DNA of 34,098 nt, from positions 1-34,098 of the forward strand of contig JAFGOQ010000179.1 of assembly GCA_016926405.1 (NCBI GenBank), in the 5' to 3' direction. Positions 1 through 9,410 of this stretch are shown in pieces. Numbering within the stretch: the stretch's first letter is position 1; every line of letters begins with the position of its first letter. The notes below the pieces were generated by a model. The model did no database searches and was not told where the DNA came from. It worked only from the letters and a program-made list of their open reading frames with translations. This stretch comes from Bacteroidales bacterium. Its GTDB lineage: Bacteria > Bacteroidota > Bacteroidia > Bacteroidales > UBA6680. A program made the position numbers and the translations under genes.

Positions 1-123
1 CGAAGGATTGTTTCATTGAAAACACAACGTTTCGACTCCGCTCAACGTGACATTTTAATTTTTATTAATTGTTTTTGGACACCTTCTTCTGTTTTTAGTG
101 CTTATAACAAACATCTGCAAAAC

Positions 124-154
124 AAAAAGCTCGACCACATTGGCCGAGCTTTTT
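124..154 (-). terminator. Intrinsic terminator downstream of pruA
   Basis: Perfect 10-bp inverted repeat AAAAAGCTCG (124-133) / CGAGCTTTTT (145-154), just past the pruA stop codon, with A/T-rich flanks. Confidence 0.85.
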
Positions 155-172
155 AAATTTATATATAAACTC

Positions 173-1804
173 TTATTCTTCAGCTAAGAATGGATATCTG
201 TAGTCTGTTGGCGGAACAAAAGTCTCTTTAATAGTTCGTGGCGAAACCCAACGAAGCAGATTAATCATAGAACCAGCTTTATCGTTAGTACCCGAACCAC
301 GTCCACCACCAAATGGTTGCTGTCCTACAACGGCACCTGTTGGTTTATCGTTAATATAGAAGTTACCAGCACAATTAACTAAACGCTTAGTAGCTCTCTC
401 AATTGCATAACGATCTTGCGAAATAATTGAACCTGTTAAAGCATAAATTGAAGTCTTATCAAGAATGTCCATTGTCTCATCAAACTTATCGTCTTCGTAA
501 ACATAAACAGTAATAATTGGACCAAACAACTCTTCAACCATAGTAGTATACTGAGGAACTTTAGCCTCGATAACTGTAGGATGAATAAACCAACCCACCG
601 ATTTATCGTAAGTACCACCAATAACAATCTCGGCATCTTTATCTTCTTTAGCCTGATCAATTGCTTTAGCTAATTTATTAAACGACGACTCGTCGATAAC
701 AGCATTAAAGAAATTACGGAAATCTTCAGTTCCTCCAATCTTAAACGACTCAACATCTTTACGAACCCCCTCTTTAACCTGTGCCCACATGCTGCGTGGA
801 ATATAAGCTCTTGAAGCAGCCGAACATTTCTGTCCTTGATATTCAAAAGCACCACGAGTAATGGCAGTAATAACAGTCTCAGGCTTAGCCGATGGGTGAA
901 CCATAATAAAGTCTTTACCACCAGTTTCACCAACAATACGAGGATACGATTTGTAGTTATGAATATTATCGCCAATAGTTTTCCAAATATTTTGGAATAC
1001 CTCGGTAGAACCAGTAAAGTGAATACCTGCAAATTCTGGATGCGAGAAGATAACCTCGCCAGCAACAGGACCCGAAACATACATTAAGTTAATAACGCCA
1101 TCAGGAAGACCAGCTTCTTTAAAGATCTGCATAATTACTCTTGCCGAGTAAATTTGAGTGTTAGCAGGTTTCCAAACAACAGTATTACCCATCATAGCAG
1201 GTGCCGAAGGTAAGTTACCAGCAATTGCAGTAAAGTTAAATGGAGTAAGTGCAAAAACAAATCCCTCAAGAGGACGCTGCTCTACTCTATTCCAAACACC
1301 ATCAGACGAAGCTGGTTGTTGTTTGTAAATTTCAGTCATATACTGAACGTTGAATCTTAAGAAATCGGCAAGCTCGCAAGCAGAGTCAATCTCGGCTTGA
1401 AAAGCACTCTTAGACTGAGCAAGCATAGTTGCTGCGTTAATCTTAGCTCTGTATGGCCCAGCAAGCAGGTCGGCAGCTTTTAAAAATATAGACGCTCTGT
1501 GTTCCCACGATAAGTTTGCCCAATTTGCCTTAGCAGCAAGAGCACTTTCGATAGCCATTTTTACATGACTAGCATCGCCTTTGTGAAAATGACCAAGAGT
1601 GTGCTTATGATCGTGAGGTGGGAACATTCGTCCCATATTTCCTGTCTTTATTTCTTTGCCACCAATATACATTGGTACTTCAATTTCTTGAGAACGAGCC
1701 TCTTTTAAGGCTGCTTGTAACTCAGCTCTCGCAGGGGTACCTGGAGCATAACTGTTAATCGGCTCATTTTTAGCCGCCGGAACATTGTAGAATCCTTTTG
1801 CCAT
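173..1804 (-). CDS. pruA: L-glutamate gamma-semialdehyde dehydrogenase (1-pyrroline-5-carboxylate dehydrogenase), aldehyde dehydrogenase superfamily
   Basis: 543-aa ORF with ALDH motifs: FALTPFNFTAIAGNLPSAPAMMGNTVVWKPA, GETGGKD, GQKCSAASRAYIP (catalytic Cys), EELFGPI, QPFGGGRGSGTNDKAG. Length and motifs fit P5C dehydrogenase. Confidence 0.95.
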   Translation of the reverse strand: MAKGFYNVPAAKNEPINSYAPGTPARAELQAALKEARSQEIEVPMYIGGKEIKTGNMGRMFPPHDHKHTLGHFHKGDASHVKMAIESALAAKANWANLSWEHRASIFLKAADLLAGPYRAKINAATMLAQSKSAFQAEIDSACELADFLRFNVQYMTEIYKQQPASSDGVWNRVEQRPLEGFVFALTPFNFTAIAGNLPSAPAMMGNTVVWKPANTQIYSARVIMQIFKEAGLPDGVINLMYVSGPVAGEVIFSHPEFAGIHFTGSTEVFQNIWKTIGDNIHNYKSYPRIVGETGGKDFIMVHPSAKPETVITAITRGAFEYQGQKCSAASRAYIPRSMWAQVKEGVRKDVESFKIGGTEDFRNFFNAVIDESSFNKLAKAIDQAKEDKDAEIVIGGTYDKSVGWFIHPTVIEAKVPQYTTMVEELFGPIITVYVYEDDKFDETMDILDKTSIYALTGSIISQDRYAIERATKRLVNCAGNFYINDKPTGAVVGQQPFGGGRGSGTNDKAGSMINLLRWVSPRTIKETFVPPTDYRYPFLAEE

Positions 1805-1844
1805 GATAAATATGTGTTTTTTAAGGTTAATAATCAGAAAAACA

Positions 1845-1871
1845 AAAATAAGAGTTAGGAGTTCTTATTTT
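1845..1871 (-). terminator. Intrinsic terminator downstream of the plug/DUF5103 gene
   Basis: Perfect 9-bp inverted repeat AAAATAAGA (1845-1853) / TCTTATTTT (1863-1871), 9-nt loop. On the minus strand it is followed by a T-rich tract (TTTTTGTTTTT). Confidence 0.65.
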
Positions 1872-1904
1872 ATGATAATCGTCATCTTTTAAAATTTATA
1901 CAAA

Positions 1905-3185
1905 TTATTCTGTTTTATTCGAGTTTACAACACTTGTACAAATAAGTCTATCGTAGTTGTAACTTAAATCGGTTAAATAAATATATACATTATATAAGTT
2001 TTGAGTTTCGTAATGGCTACCAGAAAAAATTGACTGCTTAATTACATCATTAGGAAGCTTAGTTACATACTTATAATTATAGTAACCTTGCTTAAGCATA
2101 ATTGTTAGTTCGTACTTTTCTATTTCTGGATTCCATTTCATCTGGTTATTTCCATTACAGTCCCAATTAGTAAGAGCCCCATACAAATAAGGTTTTCCAA
2201 GAGTTATCTGCTTATTATAATTTAAAGTAAAATGAACAAAAACATAATCGGCCTCAACATGACTATTGTCGTATGTATCGCGCTTTACTAAATACTTACC
2301 ATTAATATCTCTGCTATAAAAATATGGTTCGAAAAGCATATCCAAATCATCGTGAAGCATTGTAAAATAATAGTCGTTAATAATAGTAGTATTCTTAATT
2401 CGCTCCGAGTTGTATTTTTCGTTCTTAAGATCAACATATCGAAATTCATTTCCTGCATCGAAAACAATTTTCTCGCTATTATTATATATCACTTTGCCAT
2501 CGCGTAAAAAATCGGGCTTATCTAAATCTATTCTATTATTCCAATCGCCATTTTGCAAAATAGAGACAAACAATTGACTATAAGGGTTTGTAATATACGT
2601 TGGGTTCTCGTCTATTTCTAAATACAACTCCTGACCCGAATTATACATCGAAGCATCGAGCGGACGTGTACACTTTACTTTAACCTTAGTAAGAGGTTCG
2701 TAAACAGTAAATCGCTTAGTTATTTTTATCTGGTTACCATTATCTTTGGTATAAATATCAATTATATAATTACCCGATTTAAGAATCGACATATCGTCGT
2801 TTGGCAACTCAAGAGTATAATTAACATACGGAACCAAAGTATTAAACGAATATTCGTAATCCATAATTTGGTTATCGTTAAAACCTGTTGAATAAAAAGA
2901 AGTATTAACATCGCTCTTTTTCCAATCTCTTGTGCAGTGTGTAATACTGTAATAATAATCCTTTACCTCGTTATCAAGATCGTCGAACTTAAGAACTAAC
3001 TTCTCGTCGGAGTCTAATTGTATATTAGGCATAGAAAGCTCGTTGCCTTTCTGATAAAAAAGAACTGTTCGAATATTATTCACCGAAACATTTTCGGTAC
3101 AAACAGTGTTTACAGGTTGACTTTTTGCTGTTAATAAAAAAACAGTTGATATAATTAGTATTAATAGAGGTTTATTTGTGCTCAT
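1905..3185 (-). CDS. DUF5103 / type IX secretion system plug-type protein, secreted
   Basis: 426-aa ORF with N-terminal signal peptide (MSTNKPLLILIISTVFLLTAKSQ). Opening section (NIRTVLFYQKGNELSMPNIQL, LKFDDLDNEVKDYYYSITHCTRDWKKSD) matches the DUF5103/T9SS plug N-terminal pattern as recalled. Confidence 0.8.
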   Translation of the reverse strand: MSTNKPLLILIISTVFLLTAKSQPVNTVCTENVSVNNIRTVLFYQKGNELSMPNIQLDSDEKLVLKFDDLDNEVKDYYYSITHCTRDWKKSDVNTSFYSTGFNDNQIMDYEYSFNTLVPYVNYTLELPNDDMSILKSGNYIIDIYTKDNGNQIKITKRFTVYEPLTKVKVKCTRPLDASMYNSGQELYLEIDENPTYITNPYSQLFVSILQNGDWNNRIDLDKPDFLRDGKVIYNNSEKIVFDAGNEFRYVDLKNEKYNSERIKNTTIINDYYFTMLHDDLDMLFEPYFYSRDINGKYLVKRDTYDNSHVEADYVFVHFTLNYNKQITLGKPYLYGALTNWDCNGNNQMKWNPEIEKYELTIMLKQGYYNYKYVTKLPNDVIKQSIFSGSHYETQNLYNVYIYLTDLSYNYDRLICTSVVNSNKTE

Positions 3186-3349
3186 ATGTTATTAAATATT
3201 TTTTGCTAAAAATAACAATTATTATGGTGTATAAAATCATTATCAAGAATTATATAAGGCTAATCTTATTTGATATTCAGAGCTATTAACACATACATAA
3301 ATTAATATATATGATTTATGTAATAATTCATATTCTATGCTTTAGAAAA

Positions 3350-3380
3350 CTTGTATTAGAGGTAAAAATGAATAATTTTG
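3350..3380 (+). promoter_or_regulatory. Candidate Bacteroidetes-type promoter for the nqr operon
   Basis: CTTG (3350-3353), 19-nt spacer, TAATTTTG (3373-3380). Consensus is TTTG-N19-21-TAnnTTTG. Lies 27 nt upstream of ATG 3408. Confidence 0.5.
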
Positions 3381-3407
3381 CTCACTGAAAATAAATTTAC
3401 ATTTAGT

Positions 3408-4760
3408 ATGTCTCAGATTATTAATATAAAAAAAGGTTTAGACATTAGGCTAAAAGGAAAATCAGACGTTGTTCTATCACGCCCCTCAATGGCAGATAGT
3501 TATGCAATTAAGCCAACCGATTTTCACGGAGTAACACCTAAGTTGTCTGTAAACATTGGCGACAAAGTCAAAGCCGGGGCACCTTTGTTTTTCGACAAAA
3601 ACAATCCTAAAGTGCTTTTTACTTCGCCTGTTAGCGGTGAAGTTGTAGACGTAGTTCGTGGCGAAAGACGTAAGATATTAGAGGTAATAGTGAAAGCTGA
3701 TTCTGAAGTTGAATATCAGAATTTTGACATTACTAAAGGAAATTTTTCGGCCGAAGAGATTAAGGAGTTGATGCTTATCAGTGGTTTGTGGCCTTCGGTA
3801 ATCCAACGTCCTTACGGTATTATTGCTAATGCTGAGGATTCTCCACGCGATATTTTTGTATCGTGTTTTGACTCTGCTCCACTAGCTACCGATATCGACT
3901 TTATGGTAAAAGACGAAGTAGAAAGTTTTACAGCTGGTGTTAAAGCTCTTCAGAAACTTACTTCGGGTAAAGTTCATTTTGGACTAAATGCCGATTATCA
4001 AAAAGATAGTCTTTTCACTAAAATAGATGGCGTAGAGCTTCACTATTTCAGAGGAATGCACCCAGCAGGTAACGTTGGAACACAAATTCACAAGGTTAAT
4101 CCAATTAGCAAAGGCGATATTGTTTGGACAATCGCTCCTCAGCATATTATTATGTTAGGTCGTTTGTTAACTAAAGGCATTTACGACGCTTCGCAAATTA
4201 TTTCTCTTGGCGGATCGGAAGTTAAAAAGACTGGTTACTTTAAAGTAATCTCTGGTGCTTCTATCTCGAATCTTGTTGACAAAAATGTTAACAACGAAAA
4301 CGAGCTTCGTTACATAAGTGGTAATGTTCTTACTGGTCAGCAAATCTCTAAAGACGGTTTCCTTGGTTATTACAGCAACTCAATTAATGTAATTCCAGAA
4401 GGTCGTCATTTTGAATTTATTGGTTGGGCACTTCCTGGACTTAAAAAGTTCAGTATGTCTAAAACATTCTTCTCGTGGATGACACCTAAAAAAGAGTATT
4501 CGCTTGACACTAACTTAAATGGTGGCGACAGAGCTTTTGTTATGAGTGGTCAGTACGAAAAAGTTGTTCCTATGGATATTTATCCTGTTCATTTATTGAA
4601 AGCTATTCTTGCCGAAGATATCGACAAAATGGAGCAGTTAGGAATCTACGAAATTATTGAAGAAGATTTTGCTTTGTGTGAATTTGTTTGTACATCGAAA
4701 ATTGATGTTCAGCACATCGTTCGTCAAGGTCTTGATTTAATGGTAAAAGAGTTAGGTTAA
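3408..4760 (+). CDS. nqrA: Na+-translocating NADH:quinone reductase subunit A
   Basis: Starts MSQIINIKKGLDIRLKGKSD; body matches NqrA (HFRGMHPAGNVGTQIHKVNPI, YPVHLLKAILAEDIDKMEQLGIYEIIEEDFALCEFVCTSK). Start moved from the track's TTG (3378) to ATG 3408. Confidence 0.95.
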   Translation: MSQIINIKKGLDIRLKGKSDVVLSRPSMADSYAIKPTDFHGVTPKLSVNIGDKVKAGAPLFFDKNNPKVLFTSPVSGEVVDVVRGERRKILEVIVKADSEVEYQNFDITKGNFSAEEIKELMLISGLWPSVIQRPYGIIANAEDSPRDIFVSCFDSAPLATDIDFMVKDEVESFTAGVKALQKLTSGKVHFGLNADYQKDSLFTKIDGVELHYFRGMHPAGNVGTQIHKVNPISKGDIVWTIAPQHIIMLGRLLTKGIYDASQIISLGGSEVKKTGYFKVISGASISNLVDKNVNNENELRYISGNVLTGQQISKDGFLGYYSNSINVIPEGRHFEFIGWALPGLKKFSMSKTFFSWMTPKKEYSLDTNLNGGDRAFVMSGQYEKVVPMDIYPVHLLKAILAEDIDKMEQLGIYEIIEEDFALCEFVCTSKIDVQHIVRQGLDLMVKELG

Positions 4761-4818
4761 TATTATTAGGTAAATAAAATATGACATTTTTAATGTCAGA
4801 AAGAAATATAGATAAGCA

Positions 4819-5979
4819 ATGAAGGCTTTAAGAAGATTTATGGATAATATCAAGCCCCACTTCGAAGAGGGTGGTAAGCTTGGTGCATTCAAATCGGTTT
4901 ACGACGGCTTTGACACGTTTTTATTTGTTCCCGATGCGGTTACAAAAAAAGGTGCTCATATTCGCGACGCTATCGATTTAAAAAGAACAATGAGTGTTGT
5001 TGTTTTGGCGTTGGTACCTGCTCTTTTGTTTGGTATTTACAACACAGGATATCAACACTTTTTGTCGTTAGGACAAGAGGTTACATTTTGGGAGATTGTA
5101 AGTCATGGACTTATTAAGGTTCTTCCATTAGTTATTGTTTCGTATGCTGTTGGTTTAGGTATTGAATTTGCCGTAGCACAAATGCGCAAACACGAAATAA
5201 ACGAGGGTTTCCTTGTTTCGGGTATGTTAATTCCACTTATTGTTCCTGTCGACACTCCTCTTTGGATGGTTGCAGTTGCAACTGCTTTTGCTGTAATTAT
5301 TGGCAAAGAAATTTTTGGTGGTACAGGTATGAATATATGGAACCCTGCTCTTATTACCAGAGCATTTCTATTTTTTGCTTACCCTTCGAAAATGTCGGGC
5401 GACTACGTTTGGATTAGCGGATTAAGCAGTGGCGAAGGTGTTGTTGACGGTTTCTCGGGAGCTACTCCTTTGGCTAATGCAGCAGCTGGTTTAACAGAAA
5501 AACTTCCTTCGGTATCAGACATGTTCTTCGGATTTATTCCTGGTTCTATTGGCGAAACATCAACTTTAGCTATTTTAATTGGTGCTGTGCTTCTTATTGC
5601 TACTGGTATTGCTAGCTGGAAGATTATGCTTTCAACTGTATTAGGTGGTTTAACAATGGGATTAATTTTTAATGCCTTTGCAGTAAACTCGTTTATGGAG
5701 ATGTCGGCTATTAATCACCTTATGCTTGGTGGTTTTGCTTTTGGTGCTGTTTTTATGGCTACCGATCCTGTTTCGGGTTCGCAAACAGAGACTGGAAAAT
5801 GGATTTACGGATTCCTTATTGGTATGTTCGCTATATTAATTCGTGTTTTCAACCCAGCTTACCCAGAAGGTATGATGTTAGCTATTCTACTTATGAACAC
5901 TTTTGCTCCGCTTATCGACCACTATGTTCTTCAGTCGAATATTCGTCGTCGTATGAAAAGAGTTAAGGTAAACGCTTAA
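4819..5979 (+). CDS. nqrB: Na+-translocating NADH:quinone reductase subunit B
   Basis: 386-aa multi-TM protein with FMN-attachment motif SGAT (5455-5466) in DGFSGATPLANAA, and FGAVFMATDPVSGSQTETGKWIYG. Confidence 0.96.
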   Translation: MKALRRFMDNIKPHFEEGGKLGAFKSVYDGFDTFLFVPDAVTKKGAHIRDAIDLKRTMSVVVLALVPALLFGIYNTGYQHFLSLGQEVTFWEIVSHGLIKVLPLVIVSYAVGLGIEFAVAQMRKHEINEGFLVSGMLIPLIVPVDTPLWMVAVATAFAVIIGKEIFGGTGMNIWNPALITRAFLFFAYPSKMSGDYVWISGLSSGEGVVDGFSGATPLANAAAGLTEKLPSVSDMFFGFIPGSIGETSTLAILIGAVLLIATGIASWKIMLSTVLGGLTMGLIFNAFAVNSFMEMSAINHLMLGGFAFGAVFMATDPVSGSQTETGKWIYGFLIGMFAILIRVFNPAYPEGMMLAILLMNTFAPLIDHYVLQSNIRRRMKRVKVNA

Positions 5980-5989
5980 TAATTGGGAT

Positions 5990-6712
5990 ATGAAGAAACA
6001 GACTAATTTATACATATTCGCATACGCTTCGATAATGGTTATCGTGGTAGCGGCAATTCTTTCATTTGCGTCAATTGCTCTTAAGCCTGCACAAATGAAA
6101 AATCTTGAGATAGAGAAGAAACTAGACATTTTACGCTCGGTGAACCTTGCGGCCGATGCTTCTAATGTTAAAGATAAAAACAGCTATGTTGAAGGTGAAT
6201 TCGATAAATTCATCAAACAACGTTTGGTTGTTGATTACAAAGGAAATGTAAAAGAGGGCGTTGATGCTTTTGAGATAACTTTAAAAGAGGAACAAGCAAA
6301 AGATATCGAAGATAGAAACCTACCTCTTTATGTTTGTCAGTTTGAAGATGGAAGTGTAAAATATATCATTCCTGTTCTTGGAAAAGGTCTTTGGGGTCCT
6401 ATTTGGGGAAACATTGCCCTTAACGAAGATATGAACACTATTTATGGTGTTACTTTCGATCATAAAGGCGAAACTCCTGGTCTTGGTGCCGATATCAACA
6501 AACCTTTCTTTATGGAGCCTTTTAAAGGTAAACAGATAATGAATGGCGATAAATTTGTGTCAATCATTGTTCATAAAGGAGGTGCTCCAGAGGGCGATAT
6601 TCATGGTGTTGACGCTATTTCGGGCGGAACAATAACATCGAAAGGTCTTGAGGCTATGGTTAAGACTTGTCTTAGCGACTATGTTCCTTATTTTAATAAT
6701 GTAAGAAAATAA
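5990..6712 (+). CDS. nqrC: Na+-translocating NADH:quinone reductase subunit C
   Basis: N-terminal TM helix; GLWGPIWGNIAL and HKGETPGLGADI; flavinylation motif SGGTIT (6620-6637). Confidence 0.95.
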   Translation: MKKQTNLYIFAYASIMVIVVAAILSFASIALKPAQMKNLEIEKKLDILRSVNLAADASNVKDKNSYVEGEFDKFIKQRLVVDYKGNVKEGVDAFEITLKEEQAKDIEDRNLPLYVCQFEDGSVKYIIPVLGKGLWGPIWGNIALNEDMNTIYGVTFDHKGETPGLGADINKPFFMEPFKGKQIMNGDKFVSIIVHKGGAPEGDIHGVDAISGGTITSKGLEAMVKTCLSDYVPYFNNVRK

Positions 6713-6724
6713 AATATTATAGTG

Positions 6725-7366
6725 ATGAGCGAAAAAGAACCATTGTTTTCATCAAAGAACATGAAACTTCTTACCAATCCACTTAATGAGAATAACCCCA
6801 TTACAGTGCAGGTATTAGGTATTTGTTCGGCATTAGCGGTTACTGTAAAAGTACAGCCTGCTTTTGTTATGGCCCTTTCTGTTACGGCAGTTATGGCATT
6901 CTCGAATGTTATTATCTCTCTACTTCGAAATACTATTCCAACTCGTATTCGTATTATTGTTCAGTTGGTTATTATTGCTTCGTTAGTAATTCTTGTCGAC
7001 CAATTACTTAAAGCTTATGTTTACGACATTAGTAAACAGCTTTCGGTGTTTGTAGGACTTATTATCACTAACTGTATTATTATGGGTCGTTTAGAGGCTT
7101 TTGCTCTTGGTAACAAACCATGGCCTTCGCTTCTTGATGGTATTGGTAATGGTGCAGGATACGGTATTATTCTTGTTATTATTGCTGTTATTCGCGAGCT
7201 ATTTGGTTCGGGAACAATTGCTGGTTTCCAGATTATACCACAGTCGTTTTACGATTTTGGATACGTTAATAATGGACTTATGATTTTACCTCCAATGGCA
7301 CTTGTTGTTGTAGGTGTTATTATCTGGGTTCAGCGTGCTAAAAACAAAGATCTTCAAGAGTCCTAA
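6725..7366 (+). CDS. nqrD: Na+-translocating NADH:quinone reductase subunit D
   Basis: Multi-TM, NqrD/RnfE-like: NPLNENNPITVQVLGICSALAVTVKVQPA, NCIIMGRLEAFA, PWPSLLDGIGNGAGYG. ATG 6725 is preferred over GTG 6722. Confidence 0.95.
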   Translation: MSEKEPLFSSKNMKLLTNPLNENNPITVQVLGICSALAVTVKVQPAFVMALSVTAVMAFSNVIISLLRNTIPTRIRIIVQLVIIASLVILVDQLLKAYVYDISKQLSVFVGLIITNCIIMGRLEAFALGNKPWPSLLDGIGNGAGYGIILVIIAVIRELFGSGTIAGFQIIPQSFYDFGYVNNGLMILPPMALVVVGVIIWVQRAKNKDLQES

Positions 7367-7384
7367 TTTTTAAACACTAGAGTT

Positions 7385-8002
7385 ATGCAAGACATTATAA
7401 ATATTTTTGTAAAATCCATCTTTATCGATAATATGGTTTTTGCCTACTTCTTAGGTATGTGTTCGTACTTAGCGGTATCAAAAACTGTAAAAACATCTGT
7501 TGGACTTGGATTAGCCGTAGTCTTTGTACTTGGTATTACTGTACCAGTAGATTATCTTCTTAATCAATACGTTCTTAAACCAGGTGCTATGACTTGGTTA
7601 AGCGCCGATTTAGCCGACGTTGATCTTAGTTTCTTAAGCTTTATTATGTTTATTGCTGTTATAGCATCGATGGTTCAGCTTGTTGAGATGATTGTTGAGA
7701 AATTTACTCCTGCTCTTTACTCTTCGTTGGGTATTTTCCTTCCGCTTATTGCTGTTAACTGTGCTATTTTAGGTGGCTCGTTATTTATGCAAGAGCGCGA
7801 GTATGCTTCTATTGGACAAGCTACATCGTTTGGTTTAGGTTCGGGTATTGGTTGGTTTTTAGCTATTGTTGGTATTGCAGCTATTCGCGAAAAACTTACT
7901 TACTCTAAAGTGCCAGCTCCGCTTCGCGGACTAGGAATAACATTTATTGTTACTGGTTTAATGGGAATTGCCTTTATGAGTTTTATGGGTATTAAATTAT
8001 AA
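7385..8002 (+). CDS. nqrE: Na+-translocating NADH:quinone reductase subunit E
   Basis: Multi-TM, NqrE/RnfA-like: [70 protein letters not shown]. Confidence 0.95.
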   Translation: MQDIINIFVKSIFIDNMVFAYFLGMCSYLAVSKTVKTSVGLGLAVVFVLGITVPVDYLLNQYVLKPGAMTWLSADLADVDLSFLSFIMFIAVIASMVQLVEMIVEKFTPALYSSLGIFLPLIAVNCAILGGSLFMQEREYASIGQATSFGLGSGIGWFLAIVGIAAIREKLTYSKVPAPLRGLGITFIVTGLMGIAFMSFMGIKL

Positions 8003-8020
8003 TTTAAAAGAAACTAAAAG

Positions 8021-9280
8021 ATGATTTTAGCAGCTACAGCTTCAACAGTTATCCTTTCGGGTGTTGCCGTTTTCCTTACGGTGACTCTTGTACTGGTTTC
8101 TGTTTTATTATATGCAAAAAAGAAACTTACCCCATCGGGTGAAGTTAAAGTAAATATCAACAACGAGAAAGAACTTGTTGTTGAACCAGGATCGACACTA
8201 TTAAACACAATGTCGGAAAACGGAATTTTCCTTCCATCGGCTTGTGGTGGTGGTGGTACATGTGGTATGTGTAAATGTCAGGTTGAAGAAGGAGGCGGAT
8301 CAATTCTTCCTACAGAAACTGGTTTCTTTACACGTAAAGAGCAACAAGACAAATGGCGCTTAGGTTGTCAGGTTAAGGTTCGCGAAGACATGAAGGTTCA
8401 TGTTCCTGAAGAGGTTATGGGTATTAAAAAATGGGAGTGCGAAGTTGTTTCGAACAACAACGTGGCTACATTTATTAAAGAGTTTGTTGTTAAACTACCA
8501 GAGGGCGAAACTCTTGATTTCCGCTCGGGTGGTTATATTCAGATTGATGTACCTAAGTGCGAAGTTGATTTCTCGAAAGATATTGATATTGAAACTGAGT
8601 ATCGCGAAGATTGGGATAAGTTTAACATGTGGCAATTTAAAATGAAGAACCCAGAAGAAACTTACCGTGCATACTCAATGGCTAACCACCCTGCAGAGGG
8701 TAATATTGTTATGCTTAACATTCGTATTGCTACTCCACCTTGGGATAGAGCCAAAAATGGTTTTATGAATGTTAATCCTGGTATCTGTTCGTCGTACATT
8801 TTCTCGCGTAAACCAGGCGATAAAGTAACTGTTTCGGGTCCTTACGGTGAGTTCTTTATTAAAGATACTAAACGCGAAATGATGTTTATTGGTGGTGGTG
8901 CTGGTATGGCTCCTATGCGTTCGCATATCTTCGACCAATTTCTTACTCAACACACCGACCGTAAAGCTACTTTCTGGTATGGTGCAAGAAGTAAGCGCGA
9001 AGTATTTTACGAAGATCACTTCCAAAAAATTCAAGACGAAAATCCTAACTTCTCGTTCGAGATTGCTCTTTCGGAACCTCTACCAGAAGATAACTGGACT
9101 GGTAAAACAGGATTTATTCACAATGTTATTTATGAAGAGTATTTGAAAAATCACCCAGAGCCAGAAGATATTGAATACTATCTTTGTGGACCTCCTGTGA
9201 TGAACGATGCAATTCAGAAAATGCTTTGGGATCTTGGTGTACCAGACGAAATGATTATGTTTGACGACTTCGGTAGTTAA
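8021..9280 (+). CDS. nqrF: Na+-translocating NADH:quinone reductase subunit F (2Fe-2S/FAD)
   Basis: N-terminal TM; ferredoxin 2Fe-2S motif CGGGGTCGMCKC; FAD-binding RAYSMAN; NAD-binding GGGAGMAPMRSHI and YYLCGPPVMNDA. Confidence 0.97.
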   Translation: MILAATASTVILSGVAVFLTVTLVLVSVLLYAKKKLTPSGEVKVNINNEKELVVEPGSTLLNTMSENGIFLPSACGGGGTCGMCKCQVEEGGGSILPTETGFFTRKEQQDKWRLGCQVKVREDMKVHVPEEVMGIKKWECEVVSNNNVATFIKEFVVKLPEGETLDFRSGGYIQIDVPKCEVDFSKDIDIETEYREDWDKFNMWQFKMKNPEETYRAYSMANHPAEGNIVMLNIRIATPPWDRAKNGFMNVNPGICSSYIFSRKPGDKVTVSGPYGEFFIKDTKREMMFIGGGAGMAPMRSHIFDQFLTQHTDRKATFWYGARSKREVFYEDHFQKIQDENPNFSFEIALSEPLPEDNWTGKTGFIHNVIYEEYLKNHPEPEDIEYYLCGPPVMNDAIQKMLWDLGVPDEMIMFDDFGS

Positions 9281-9300
9281 TCTATATTTTAAAATATTGC

Positions 9301-9340
9301 AAAACAGCCCGCGATTTAAATCGTGGGCTGTTTTTTTTAA
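9301..9340 (+). terminator. Intrinsic terminator of the nqr operon
   Basis: 17-bp stem AAAACAGCCCGCGATTT / AAATCGTGGGCTGTTTT with one G-U-type mismatch, followed by a run of T. Confidence 0.92.
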
Positions 9341-9410
9341 TAAGTACGAATTAAAAGTTAAAACAAATAACAATCAGTACAAATGCAGTTTAATAAGACT
9401 CTAAGAAAAG

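Noticed and set aside
436-1087. Overlapping ORFs 436..660, 670..1080 and 836..1087 within pruA
   Set aside because: Out-of-frame or antisense shadows of a clear pruA gene with no recognisable domain.
1843-1850. pruA promoter -7 box (CAAAAATA on + strand)
   Set aside because: It lies inside the terminator of the upstream gene and no TTTG box is found at proper spacing.
3378-3407. TTG start for nqrA given by the ORF track
   Set aside because: The extension overlaps a promoter -7 box and is not part of the typical NqrA N-terminus; ATG 3408 is preferred.
8675-9373. Antisense ORFs 8675..9034 and 9080..9373 over nqrF
   Set aside because: Low-complexity shadow translations of nqrF and its terminator; no support.
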